Origin: Rhizoclosmatium globosum
Taxonomy: Eukaryota > Chytridiomycota > Chytridiomycetes > Chytridiales > Chytriomycetaceae
Assembly (NCBI GenBank): GCA_002104985.1
Contig: MCGO01000038.1
Location: forward strand, 186,001 to 250,000
DNA: 64,000 nucleotides
Direction: 5' to 3'
Part shown: one piece after another, positions 33,298 through 44,734 of the stretch
How the letters are laid out: each line of letters begins with the position of its first letter
Numbering within the stretch: the first letter of the stretch is position 1
Notes under the pieces: generated by a model
What the model was told of the DNA's origin: nothing
What the model saw: only the letters and a program-made list of their open reading frames with translations
Database searches by the model: none
Position numbers and translations under genes: made by a program

Positions 33298-35110
33298 TCA
33301 AGCCTTTTCCTTGTCATCTGTGATCTTGGATTGCTCGAAAGCAGAAGCCTCCTTCAAGCGCTCCTCAGCCTCAGCAAGAGACTCAGCAGGCAAGTTTGGC
33401 ATCTCCCATCCCATTACTTTACGAACAGACAAGTCAACGACAGACCAGAAAATAAGAGCGAGGAAAGAGACACAAGGGGCCAAGACGAAAGGCTGCCAGA
33501 CGTAAACTGGCGACCAGAAGAAAGCCAAAAATCCAGAGGTAAAGTCTCCATACATGTTGACTCCAAGAATCAAAACAGCAATGATCGAAGTGGCAGCAGC
33601 CATGAGGACAGAGAAAGTAGACACGATGCGGTTCAATCTTGGAATGAGGCCAGACGCAATCGGAATAAACAAGCTGGTAGACAATTGGTTGTTGAACAAG
33701 AAAATATTGAGAATGTTGGTTCCACTGGTGGCCAAGTAAGAAGCGACAACAACGATGGGAGCTTGCACCACTAAGACAATAATACGGACCACATTCAACG
33801 ACAAATTGAAGCCGAAAACGGACGCGATGTTAGTGATGATGTCAGTCAAAGCGTTCTGGGAAGTGTCAATAGCAGACTCATTCATGGCGACAGCTGTATG
33901 CACGTAAATAAACATACAGTTCATCTACAGAAACACTTCTTACCAAACATAATCAAGAGAATAGTGACGGCAACAGAACCCATACCACTTCCATCAGAAA
34001 AGGCAAGGAAGAACGACAAGTTGGGATTCGAGTATTCATCAGCGCGACCAGACCAGTAAGCCAAAGTTCCACCAAATCCAAGTAAGAAAGTGGTAATAGC
34101 AAGAAGAACGCAAGCAATCCAAGCACCAATTTTACCAACGCGAGCATTCTCGGCAGCCCAGACTCGTTGCCACATACCCTCGCTGAACAGAGTCAAGCAA
34201 ACGTATGGAATTCCGAGAGTAGCGACCGCTTGCCAACCAGTAGTGGTCACACCAAGGTAATCAGCCATAGGTGGGAACGTGAAACCCTTGAAGGACGCAG
34301 AAAGGTAAATGACAGAGACCAAGAGCATGATAACAGCAAGAATCGACTGCCAAACATCGGTAATAATAGAAACAAAGAAACCACCGGCAGCGGTATCTTG
34401 GAAATCGATTAGTAACCGCAAGAAGAAAAGAGAACATGTCAACGCTACTCACAAGACATGACAATCAAACCGCAGACAATAATGGGAACATAAGGTTGGA
34501 CTCCAAAGAATGTCAGGAAGATCCCTCCAATCGTAGTGTACTCAACAAGAATCCCCATAATCAAAGACTGCAAGATCTGGATCATCATGATCACTTGAAG
34601 GACACGACCAAAACGCCACTTTGCGTAACCAGTAACGGAAGAGGCCTTTGGAACATGTTTACGCACGTAGTCACCCATATGAGCGACAAGTGGAAGTGGG
34701 AGACCTAGTGCACACCCGATAAGCATTTCGAAGCATAATCAATCAAACAACTCACCAGTAACGATCGCATTGATAACAAGTCCATTGATACCGTAGTTAG
34801 ATCCTGGAGCCTGGAACGCACACGTATACAAGATCCAAGACCCCATTGCAGCTGCATACCACGACCACGTCATCTTGAACAAGTTTGCAGAGTTTCTCGC
34901 AGTGATAAAGAAGTCTGTCGAGATGTTGAGCGCACGTGCCTTTGAGAAGTATGTGTAGGCAAGAGCGGCAGCTCCAAACTAGGGATGGGTTAGCAGTGGA
35001 TTGTGAATGCATTCGGTGCTTACTCCAATGTATGTGGAGAAGGTGAGCACGAGACCGATGGTGCGGTCAGAGCCGGAAAGGACTTGGGCGTCCGTGAAGT
35101 TGGCTGACAT
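33298..35110 (-). CDS. Sodium:solute symporter (SSF) family permease
   Basis: Polytopic plasma-membrane transporter that couples solute uptake to Na+ or H+. Five exons joined in frame; about 550 residues with roughly thirteen hydrophobic segments. SSF features: STYIGFGAAALAYTYF as first helix, DFFITARNSANLFKMTWSW (the FxxxGR-like second helix), SYTAAGGFFVSIITDVWQ (equivalent of the YTxxGGxxAxxxTD signature), RVWAAENARVGKIGAW, and a C-terminal NESAIDTSQNALTDII helix. The fungal relatives best known are Dur3-type urea/polyamine transporters, but this one is shorter and the solute cannot be deduced. Ends in a cytosolic acidic tail. I first read it as a purine permease (NCS1) and dropped that because the sixth-helix TD signature is SSF. 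Start at MSANFTDAQVLSG. Confidence 0.85.
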
Positions 35111-35300
35111 TTGGGTCGCTGTCAATCAAGTAAGGAAAAAAGCAAATATCAATCCCCACACTTTTCCCCAAAACGTGGCTTTTGCAGCGTGCCAAAATTA
35201 CCCGAATGTATCGAGATAAGCGAGTTTTTTGGGTATCGTCGTAAGTGGCAGATATTCGTGTTATGTGAAGAACAAATCATAGTATCTATTCCAATTAGCA

Positions 35301-36545
35301 TCATATTATGGCGAGATACTCTCCCAAAACCTGCTTTGCTAGGTCGAAATCATCTATTTCACAACGTTCCAGCACAATCTTGAATCTGGGCAAAGTTTCT
35401 GACTGCTTTACATCACTTTCGCTTTCTAAGTTGATACTAGATCCGCTCTTACTCTGAAGTTCGTTCCTCTTTCGCTTTCCACTCGCCGTATGAGTATTCA
35501 CCACCTCTTTCAGCTTCGAATTCATTTGTTCACGGATTCCCTTTGATATTCGAAGTAATAAATCAGACTGAACTCGGCATTTCCCAAATGTGAGCTCAAT
35601 GGGAGCCGTGGGGTCAAACTGACGAGTAATCCATGTGACAAGACGTGGACCCAGTGTGGACAAATTCAAGAATTTAGTGGAGGAATCTGTGAGAGAAAGG
35701 CTGAATTGATGGAGGGTGGCGGTAGATCCTGTTGCTGCTATGAACAGGAGAACGAGTTTATCCACATCTTCTATGAAACGCGCGTCTAGGTTTCGTAAAT
35801 GGAGATTCCGTAGACATGGAAACGAATCAAGCTTCCGAATGTTCCCCACGTTTTTGATTGCAATGTTTGAGAGTGTGAGAGAACGAAGTTGAGGCAGGAA
35901 CGTCCCTATTTTTGGCGGAATGGAACCAAGTGAAGCGTGTGATAGGGATAAATGTTCAATTTGGGGAAAGAGCTTGAGAAATGACATGGATTGCTCTGCA
36001 CGAGTCGGAGAATCCAATGAAAGGGATTTCAAGCGACTGCATCGTTGTGATATAAAAGCAAGACTCGTCAAATGAATATCCGAGACAGGAGAAATGAGAA
36101 ACTTTGACAGCGATAATGTGGTGAAGTTTTCGAGAATGCTGAGAGTTGATTGGTTCACTGCCTTCATAGTAGCATCAAACGTCTCCTCTCCTCTCAAACA
36201 GCATTCCAAATCGTAACTAGTGTCTTTTCGCTCAGAAATCCAGGTCATCGCCGTCAAGAGGGCAGTAACTTTGTCCACGTTCTTTGTGGACGCTCGCGGA
36301 CATTGATCCAAAACTACTTTGACGTCACGGCCGAAGCGGCGTAAGTTTCCTTTTGCAAGATCCGCGTCGAAGGGAAGTACAAGTTGTGTCGTAAAGAGCG
36401 GCGCGAGAGGTAACAGTCTTTGTCTCCAAACGTTGGATACCGCCGTTAGCACGAGTGTCACGTCGCATGGTTGGAGATGGGCGAAGATCTGGATCAGTAG
36501 CTCGGACGGCAGTGCGGGAAGGCCTGCTAAAGTCGGCGAATTCAT
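35301..36545 (-). CDS. F-box protein with leucine-rich repeat-like region
   Basis: Intronless, 414 residues. The N-terminus LPALPSELLIQIFAHLQPCDV is an F-box, which binds Skp1 to bring targets to an SCF ubiquitin ligase. The middle has several degenerate leucine-rich repeats (RLKSLSLDS, QIEHLSLSHASLG, QLRSLTLSNIA, CLRNLHLRNLD), the usual substrate-binding part. The C-terminus is Ser/Lys-rich. Target unknown. Lies 190 bp upstream of the symporter start and 93 bp from the metallophosphoesterase stop, all in one orientation. Confidence 0.85.
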   Translation of the reverse strand: MNSPTLAGLPALPSELLIQIFAHLQPCDVTLVLTAVSNVWRQRLLPLAPLFTTQLVLPFDADLAKGNLRRFGRDVKVVLDQCPRASTKNVDKVTALLTAMTWISERKDTSYDLECCLRGEETFDATMKAVNQSTLSILENFTTLSLSKFLISPVSDIHLTSLAFISQRCSRLKSLSLDSPTRAEQSMSFLKLFPQIEHLSLSHASLGSIPPKIGTFLPQLRSLTLSNIAIKNVGNIRKLDSFPCLRNLHLRNLDARFIEDVDKLVLLFIAATGSTATLHQFSLSLTDSSTKFLNLSTLGPRLVTWITRQFDPTAPIELTFGKCRVQSDLLLRISKGIREQMNSKLKEVVNTHTASGKRKRNELQSKSGSSINLESESDVKQSETLPRFKIVLERCEIDDFDLAKQVLGEYLAII

Positions 36546-36638
36546 CGAGGTTCAGAAAACAACAAACGAAGAAGAGAAATTTGTCTATTAAACATTTGAA
36601 GTATCGACTAATAGCATCTCGATTTACTTACGCGGATA

Positions 36639-37545
36639 TCAATCCAAAGAATCACATGTGTCCAATTTCAATGGCAAACCTTCAATAACAATGGCTTTCC
36701 TTGGATTCCAATTCTTATTTCCACCTCTCTCCGCCAAATACCCCGCCTGATTACTGACAACTCGCGTCCCACGAAAGACCATATCATTCGAAAAGTGAGT
36801 ATGACCATAACACCAACAAACAACATTCCCTCCCAACAAATCCTCCAAATCACTTGCAAAAGCAAACCGCATCAAATTATCACTGTTTCGAAGCTCCTCC
36901 GCTGACGTCTGCTCAAACGTGGGTGGATGATGTGTGACAACAATAATCCGTTCGTTGCGGATCTGATTTCACGCTTTAGCCATGCAAGGTCTGTTTGATA
37001 CCATGCATTGTAATCAGATGTAGTAATTCGACGCGGAGTTTTGGATGTTTGGTCGCGTGTTCCAATCATCCGGAAGTCGTTCAAACCATGCTGCACGTCT
37101 CGCAATGCTTCATCGGGAATATGGGACCAAAGCGTACACCCGAGAATTCGAATGTTTTTGTCTGGGATATAGACTGTGGTATTGTGGTTCAGCAGAATCA
37201 CTTTGTTGTGGCCAAGTTGTGTATTCAACTCGTTGATCCACGTTTGCATCGCAGTATCAACATCTTCTTTTGTGCCGTTGTGGTATTCGTGGTTTCCTCG
37301 GACAATCAGGATTTGTTGGAATGCAACAGATGCTAGTGTGAGGAATGAAGTGAAAACGGGTGTCCCTGGCTTGCCGCAGTCTCCTGCGAGGATTAACGTT
37401 GTGGCGCCATGTGAAGTGAGTAGTGTTGTGCATGGATGTCGGTGAAGCGCGTGGACCCCTCCAAGTTCGAGATGGATATCCGAAACAAGTTTGAACACAA
37501 ATGAACTCGTTGACTCAAAGATATATATATTTTTTCGGAATGCAT
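36639..37545 (-). CDS. Calcineurin-like metallophosphoesterase, frame interrupted
   Basis: A cytosolic-type phosphoesterase with the metal-binding motifs in order: SDIHLE (D-x-H), LAGDCGKPG (GD), VRGNHEY (GNHE), VVTHHPP and YGHTHFS (GHTH). Substrate unknown; relatives hydrolyse nucleotides or phosphoproteins. The frame breaks once near 36956-36970, between AWLKREI and RNERIIVVTHHPP; one extra base would join them, and an intron there would delete the conserved YQTDLAWL stretch. The start is unclear. A Met at 37545 is out of frame by one base, across an A6 run at 37530-37535; with a seventh A it would give MHSEK followed by in-frame FKLVSDIHLE. That start lies only 5 nt after the stop of the upstream gene, which is odd for separate eukaryotic genes. 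Confidence 0.78.
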
Positions 37546-37550
37546 TCAGA

Positions 37551-38884
37551 TTAATCAAACTTGTTTCCATGAATAATATCACAAGCCGGTTTTGTCCCCA
37601 GCGAGTTCTCTGTATTATGCTGCTGATACCAAGCCGACAACTCACTTGTAACAAGTCTGAAAAACTGACGAAACCCAGGCTTACTCTGTCTCAAAGACTC
37701 ATGCGGCGTCCGATCCGTGATCCAAACAAGTTGATTTGCCTTCATATTCTCACCCTCCCCAATCACACCTCTCATATGTTCAATGTCTCCCAACGCAAAC
37801 GTCACATCCCCATGATCACGGATCAAACAGTCCCACACGCGACATGTGTTATCCAAGTTGGAGGCCATAAAGATTCCACCTTCCACGTTCACTTTTCCAT
37901 ACTCGTCCACATCTCCTTCGATTCCATTTCCGAATTTACCACCGCCCCAGCAGTACCATCTGTGATAGGCATGTGCTTTTAAAAGTGGGCCGTTGGGTAA
38001 GGAGCCTGGGGACTCAATGTGGAGTCCTGGGCGGCGTTGTGTGGTTCCTTCTTGTATGAATGATTCGTGGATCGTGAGGTATCCGATTTTACCCCATTCC
38101 TCTTGTTTTAGAGTATTAGGAATAAAGAGGGAAAAGAGAAAGGGAGAGAATACTCAACTCTTGCATCTCCTTAAGCACGTTGCAATTATTTGAGCATACC
38201 GCTTACATTCCGGTGGTAAAGCATTCTCAATTTGAAGATGGGAGTACCTATTGTTGTCATAAAGTACCTCATCCTCGACTTCAAGATCCGGATTCGTCAT
38301 CTCAAACGGCATCATGTTGACGTGGAACTCCTGAAGTGACCCATCTTCATTGCGAAGTGGGGCCGGGAATCCGATTTCTTCGGGAAAGCAAATCATTCCT
38401 TTCGCAAAGCCATTTCGTCTCCATGATGCATATTTGATATCCTTAGGGTGAACAGAATGCTCAATCCAAGCACCGAAGTTACGGTGGGATATAGCTGTCA
38501 GGAGGAGGCGGAAAGCATCAATGTCACGTGTGAATTTGTGCAGATGCGAGCTTGGATCGCGGAGGCCAAAGAGGAGGAGCGGGATGAGTTTGTTGGGAGG
38601 CACTGGCGTGGATGCGGACTCAGACTCAGACTCCATTTCTTGAAAGAAAAACAAGGCCGCTTTCACTGAATGCCGTGAAACCAGAGAATTGAAATCGGCT
38701 TGACAGTCTAGTATCAATTGTTGCAGAATATATGCCAACTGTTGTGTTGGGTTGAGTAACTTGAGTTGTTCTACAACGTTGAACTTTCGTGGCTCTTCTC
38801 TAAATGTCCTATAATTAAATCTTAAGTAAATGAGGCCAGTTTACTCTTTAATAACCACTCGTACTAGTAATTCGTTTACTTCAT
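37551..38884 (-). CDS. Conserved protein of unknown function with TPHESL and H-x-ESPG motifs
   Basis: I recognise this as a type of uncharacterised protein found in fungi and protists but cannot name a function. Visible landmarks: RNFGAWIEHSVHPKD, GLHIESPG, MASNLDNTCRVWDCLI, DHGD, QLVWITDRTPHESL, FRQFFRLVTSELSAWY and a KFD C-terminus. The paired His/Asp-rich motifs suggest a metal-binding cupin or 2-oxoglutarate-oxygenase-like fold; that is a guess. Three exons by my reading: a 5-nt first exon (ATG AA at 38884-38880), a 71-nt intron, then 38808 downward, and an intron at about 38157-38100. Without the tiny exon the frame has no ATG for a long way (the in-frame TTG at 38738 is not a credible start). 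The putative start is 61 bp from the divergent DNA ligase start. Confidence 0.7.
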
Positions 38885-38945
38885 AATTGAGTCCGAAACT
38901 CTTCCTCCAACCAAACCAACCAAGTCCAACCAAACACCACCACCA
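38885..38945. promoter_or_regulatory. Very short divergent promoter between the unknown gene and DNA ligase I
   Basis: Only 61 bp separate the two inferred start codons. It is C/A- and T/G-rich with no evident TATA element. The gap depends on the inferred 5-nt first exon of the minus-strand gene. Confidence 0.35.
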
Positions 38946-41900
38946 ATGACAACGAGCAGCCCGTCCCCGAGCAAGAAGACGAAGCAAACGACGCTCTTGT
39001 AAGCGCCTTCCTTTAGCACACCACCAAGGACCACCAAGTACTAACCGCATCGATCCAAAGTCGTTTCATGGCCAAGGCGGGACAGACAACATCGCCGCCG
39101 CCATCATCGGCGTCGTCTTCCACTGTTCAAGCGCCACCGACAAGTTTGTTTCTGACTCGATTCTGATTCAAAACTGACTCGTCTTCTTCGTCGTCTTCTT
39201 CGTCTGAAGAAGCAACGGCAACAAAACGCCCAGCCACAAACTCTGAACCAGAATCTGAATCACAAAACAACAACGACAACAACGACAACGATGACTCGTT
39301 CGCGGAAATCGACGCTGCCCTTGCTGCGGCCGACCATCAAATATCAAACAACGTCGACGACGCTGCTCCGCCTCAAAAACGATTCAAGGTGGAAAAGGTT
39401 GACGATGTTGAACCAGCTGACATCGTGAATGCGGGTGAGGTGAAGGAAGAGATGAAGCCTGAACCAATCTCTGATAAGGTTGTGGTGGAATCAACGCAAA
39501 AGAAGGTCCATCCAATGTTTGCCAGGAAGATGCAACCCGCGGCTGCTTCTTCCTCATCCGTAAAATGCGTGCCGGCTGAAAGTGCGTCGGTTAAGAACGG
39601 TTCGTGTGTCTTGGCCTGGTGAATTTGTTCCTTACACCTTACAGAAACGAAAGTGTCAAATGAGAAGGAGACTAAGGAGGACAAGATTGTCGCGGATGAC
39701 GATGAAGATGCGGATGAAGATGATGCAGACGTGAAAGACCAGGCGGAATCTGCTCTCAAGTAAATTCCTACTTATCAAATCCATCACTTTTACTCAAACT
39801 CTTCTTTACAACCAGGCTTATGGATGCATCGGACTCATCTGCTCAATGGAAGAAGGGAGACTCGTGAGTATTTGGCGATACGCGTGACGCCTTTCTGTCT
39901 AACGACGAATACAGAGTTCCATACAGTGCACTTTGCAAAACATTTGACGAAATTGAAGCCACTACCAAAAGGTGAAGCATCTTGCTTCCCAACAACTTGA
40001 ATCACCCAAAAGACTCATTCAACATTACTCCAATCCAGACTCAAAATAACAGAACTCCTCACGAAATTCTTTCGCCAAGTCCTCCTCCTCTCTCCATCCT
40101 CCATGCTCCACTGCGTCTACCTCTGTCTCAACAAAATCTGTCCAGAATACGAAGGAAAAGAACTCGGGATTGGTGAATCCATCCTCATGAAGGCTGTTGC
40201 GAATGCCACAGGTCGTTCGATTGCGAACATCAAGACTGATTGTGCTCAGATTGGGGATTTGGGGAGTGTTGCCGAAGCGAGTAAGAAGAAGCAAATGACT
40301 TTTGGGAGCGGGAAAGTGTTGAGTGTTGAGAAAGTGTTTGCGACGCTGAAAGAGATTTCTGGGATTACTGGTGCATCGGTGAGTATGAGGTTTCTTTGCG
40401 TGTTTGTCTGTGAGTGACAGCTAGCGAATTTTTATGAGTGCGAGGCTGAGGGTGATTGACAGCGAGCAATTTTGGGATTAAGTTTCTCAGAGATTGAAAT
40501 CAGCGGTATGAATGAGGGGCGATACTTCAGCGTCGGCGAGTAATTGGACGAAACCAAAGTGACTGATGCGAATTTATATGTAGTCCCAGGCCAAGAAAAT
40601 CGACAAAATCAATTCTCTTCTGGTCAACTGCAAGGGAAGCGAAACCAAATTCTTGATTCGATCTCTTGAAGGAAAATTACGCATTGGTCTCGCAGAAAAG
40701 ACAGTCTTGATTGCCATTGCCCATGCAGCCATCTTATCGAACGCTGCTGAAGTTAAGACTTGGTCCAAAGATAAGCTGGAAAAGGAGCTGGAGAATGGGA
40801 GTGCAATCATCAAACAGGTTTACTGGTATGTCACCCTGGCTGAGTTGTTTGGCCTCTAAATCGAAGATAAGCGAGCTACCGAATTATGACTTGATCATCC
40901 CCGCTCTTGCCCAGCATGGAATCAAAGCGTTGCACGACCATTGCAAATTGACACCAGGTATTTATATTTGCACATTTCAAACAAAGTCTGATGAGTGCTA
41001 GGAATCCCACTGAAGCCAATGCTCGCCCACCCAACCAAGAGTTTGACAGAAGTGCTGAATCGATTCGAGAATATTGAATTCACTTGTGAATACAAATACG
41101 ATGGGGAACGAGCACAGGTATTCGATCGCCCATTCAGCCATGCAAACTCCTTACACATATCGCAGATCCATCGCTTGGAGGATGGAACGACGACAATCTA
41201 CAGTCGTAATTCAGAAAACTTGAGTGCCAAATACCCGGATATTATGGCTCTTATTCCCGATGTTGTGGCTCCTGGAGTTACCTCATTCGTTTTGGACTGT
41301 GAGGCTGTTGCTTGGGATATAAAGAAGAAATGCATTCTGCCGTTCCAGGTCCTCAGCACCAGAAAGCGAAAGGTTGGTTTTGTTTGTTTCCAAACATGGA
41401 TATTAAATCCACTGCTCACAGGACGTGGCGATTGAAGATATTCAAGTTTCTGTCTGTCTCTATGCGTTTGATATTCTATATTTGAACGGAAAGGTGCGAT
41501 TGTATTGTTGTGTTTAAACTGTCGTAACATTTGAAACTAGCCCTTGATCACTGATACCCTCCGAGCCCGACGACAGAACCTTCGCGACTCGTTCCTCGAG
41601 AAGGAAGGAAAGTTTTGTTTTGCCAAAAGCGTTGAAGCCAATTCTGTTGACGAGATCCAAACCTTCTTGGATGAAAGTGTGGCTGGAAACTGTGAAGGAT
41701 TGATGGTCAAGACTTTGGATGAAGGCAGTTCATACGAGCCTTCTGTGCGATCGAGGAACTGGCTTAAGGTTTGTGTTGTTTGAGTGCTAGGGATGTGTGG
41801 CTGATCCAAACTTGGACAGGTGAAGAAAGATTATTTGAATGGAATTGGAGACTCGTTGGATCTCGTTGTTATTGGTGGATATATTGGTAAAGGAAAAAGA

Positions 41901-42385
41901 ACTGGTTGGTACGGTGGTTTCTTGTTGGCGTGCTATGACGATGACAGTGAGACGTATCAGAGTATCTGCAAGGTGAACCACCCTATTCATATTTCGAGTT
42001 TATTATACTTATCGCCTTTTAGATTGCCACTGGGTTCTCTGAAGAAGACTTGAAACAACACAAGGAGTTCTTTGAAGCCCACAAAGTGGACACGCCTCCT
42101 TCATACTATAAATTCAGCGATGTGCCCAACATTCGTCCCGATGTTTGGTTTAAGCCTGTTCAAGTGTGGGAAGTGAAAGCTGCCGATCTTTCTATTTCTC
42201 CCGTGCACCTTGCAGGGCAAGGACTTGTTGATCTCAGCAAAGGAATCAGTCTCCGATTCCCTCGTTTTATTCGTATTCGTGATGATAAGTCTCCAGAGCA
42301 GGCTACGACTGGAGAACAAGTTGCTACAATGTACCGAGCTCAGAACTTGAATACTGCTAGTGGTCCTATGGAGGAAGATTATTAA
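38946..42385 (+). CDS. CDC9: ATP-dependent DNA ligase I
   Basis: Seals Okazaki fragments and repair nicks in the nucleus. The N-terminus carries a PCNA-binding PIP box across the first splice junction (QTTLFRFM), followed by about 250 residues of acidic disordered linker. The DNA-binding domain ([34 protein letters not shown]) and nucleotidyltransferase domain follow; the adenylated lysine lies in YKYDGERAQ, with [17 protein letters not shown] and WLKVKKDY as later ligase motifs, and an OB domain with VWEVKAAD and [12 protein letters not shown]. About 14 exons. The first intron contains TACTAAC, the consensus branch site, near 39037. One junction needs care: TACTG|GTATGT near 40825 gives KQVYCELPNYD. 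Frame is intact throughout. AATAAA 48 nt after the stop. Confidence 0.96.
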
Positions 42386-42432
42386 CGTAAAAGTTGTATT
42401 GGTACTCTTAATTTCATCCTTTTTATTGTGTG

Positions 42433-42438
42433 AATAAA
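42433..42438 (+). terminator. AATAAA polyadenylation signal of DNA ligase I
   Basis: AATAAA 48 nt downstream of the ligase stop codon in an otherwise gene-free 400-bp stretch. Confidence 0.45.
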
Positions 42439-42782
42439 CAATGATGACAGATCATGATCCCACGTGTGCATTTTCAGGACACGAGGGCTCGGAAAATCAT
42501 TTTACCGCCCGGCAAAGTAGTCAATATTAAGTGCATTGGAGCACAAAATGGCACAGTTGCAGATTGTTTCACTTGATAAGAGGTGTATGGAGGAATGGTG
42601 CACCTAAAACTCTTGTTCTGGTGGTTTTGGCCGTGGCACAAGGGCTGAATACCAAATATGGAGGCCACGAGCATCCGGAAAAATCCCTCGGAAACCCCAC
42701 GAAAGGATATTCTATCGAATCGATAAAACCCGGCTTAACCAAAAAAAGTATTTGGAATCCAAAAACACACACGAATTCACAT
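42439..42782. other. Intergenic, upstream of desaturase copy 1
   Basis: No gene recognised. An open frame continues upstream of the desaturase Met but shows no family similarity. Confidence 0.4.
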
Positions 42783-44278
42783 ATGTCTCCCACCACATCG
42801 CTCGTGGCTACCGCGCTCATCGGGTCTCTTCTCTACAACTCGAAAACAGACAAAGATGCTCCAACATACGCATTGGATACTGACAAGACTAAGAGCCAGC
42901 CATCCCCTCCAGAAGAGGAGTTTCCCTGGCCAGAGGTCTCTATCAAGACCATTGATTGGACCAGCTTCACTATTCTCACTGTGACACCTCTTCTCGCGCT
43001 CTTTGGAATGATGTACGTTCCACTACAAGCAAAGACGTTCTGGTTTTCCTTCTTCTACTACTTCTTCACTGGAATGGGAATCACCGCTGGTTACCACCGT
43101 TACTGGTCCCATCGGTCATATGATGCAACGCGAGTGTGGGAATTCTTGCTCCTCGCTGCTGGAACCGGTGCAATGGAAGGTTCTGTCAAGTGGTGGTCAC
43201 ACGGACACCGAATCCATCACAGATTCACGGATACGGATAAGGATCCTTACAACGCGAAGCGTGGGTTCTTGTGGTCTCATATCGGATGGATGGTCATCAA
43301 GGAAGAAAAGAAAGTTAAGGTTGACGTTTCGGATTTGAATAAGGATCCTTGGATTCGTTTCCAGCATAAGCATTATCTTGAGTAAGTATTATGGAATTAG
43401 ATTCACTTGATACAGCTCTAATCATACTTATCAGGCTGGCTGTTTCCATGGCATTCATTTTCCCTACTCTTGTTGCTGGTTTGCTTTGGGGAGACTGGTT
43501 GGGTGGGTTCTTCTACGCCGGGTGACACGCTTGGTGTGCCTTCATCATTCTACCTTCTGTATCAACTCCTTGGCTCACTACTACGGTGAACACACGTATG
43601 ATGACCGCAGAACACCCAGAGATAATGTCATTACTGCTTTGATTACATTCGGTGAAGGCTATCATAATTTGTGAGTTTGTTTTGCCATTAGACTTAAATC
43701 TTTCTCTTTCTCATCAGTGTAACCCAACAGCCACCACGAATTCCCTGCCGACTACCGTAACGCAATTGAAGCTGTTCAATACGATCCAACCAAGTGGCTT
43801 ATCTGGACCGCGTCTCTCTTTGGCCTGACATACAACTTGAAGATGTTCCCTGCCAATGAAATCTTGAAGGGAAAAGTCACAATGCAGGAAAAGAAGATTG
43901 CTGAGATCCGAAAGACTTTGACTTATGGAGTTCCCTTGGAGGACTTACCATCTATGACTCACGAACAAGGTACATACTTTTATACTTTCGTGTTGAAATT
44001 TGGCTTACACTGGAATCATTTCAGTCAAGGAACGTATCGCTGAAACCGGAAAGCAATTGATGATCATTTCTGGAATTGTTTACGACGTGACGGACTTCAT
44101 GGATGACCACCCAGGAGGTAAAGGATTTTTGAAAGTCTCTGTTGGTCGCGACGTCACAGCCTCTTTCAATGGTGGTGTCTACAACCACGCAAATGCTGCC
44201 CGAAACTTGATGACGTCAATGAGATATGCTATTCTTGTCGGAGAAACACCGGCATCTGAAACTGCTACTTTGGAGTAA
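42783..44278 (+). CDS. OLE1: Stearoyl-CoA delta-9 desaturase with fused cytochrome b5, copy 1 (one apparent frameshift)
   Basis: ER membrane enzyme that makes palmitoleate and oleate. Exon 1 (42783-43382) has two transmembrane pairs and the first two histidine boxes ([22 protein letters not shown]). The third box lies across an intron (YHNF|HHEFP), and the C-terminal cytochrome b5 domain has the heme-binding DHPGGKGFL and NHANAARNL. In exon 2 the frame breaks at the GGG of 43520-43522: one more G would join FFYAG to [13 protein letters not shown], exactly as in copy 2. All other junctions read cleanly. The N-terminal 60 residues ([19 protein letters not shown]) are present here but missing from copy 2. 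Either a sequencing error or a fresh inactivation. Confidence 0.9.
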
Positions 44279-44734
44279 TTTGCTTATTATTAATTTACGC
44301 TTAGTTTTGATGTACCTCTTACTTGATCACTTATTTTGTAATAAAATCTCATAAATATTGTTACTCTTCTGTGTTCATAATTGATAGTAACTGTTGGAAC
44401 TCGTCACTTAACTGTGACTTGCAGTGAACAGATCTTTATGTCCAAAATCTGTAAACATTAGTCGATTCAGGTATTCAGATGCAATAATATGACTGATAAA
44501 TGTAACATTTTCCCGAACCCATGTGTTTGTTGTCATCTAATTTGGATGCACAAGCTACCACACTTACACTGCACTTTCACGCCAAAACGACAAGAACTTT
44601 GTATTTACGGATTATTATACAGTTTGTTATCTGATCAGCCTTAAGACAGCTCAACAGACCAATTGGTAGAAGTGAAGGCTGCCGGAAAAATGGTGATTTT
44701 TTCCGGGTGACGAAATCTTGCACTCAACTACCAC
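44279..44734. other. Intergenic between the two desaturases
   Basis: 455 bp, AT-rich, no gene. The region where an N-terminal exon of copy 2 might be expected shows no similarity to that of copy 1. Confidence 0.45.

Noticed and set aside
33298..35110. First impression of an NCS1 purine/cytosine permease
   Set aside because: The helix signature SYTAAGGFFVSIITD and the order of helices fit the SSF symporter family instead.
36900..37040. A short intron as the explanation for the metallophosphoesterase frame break
   Set aside because: A GT...AG pair exists, but removing it would delete the conserved YQTDLAWLKREI stretch that belongs to the enzyme.
38841..39050. 69-codon minus-strand ORF rich in Trp and Arg
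   Set aside because: Overlaps the first exon and intron of DNA ligase I; composition is typical of an antisense shadow.
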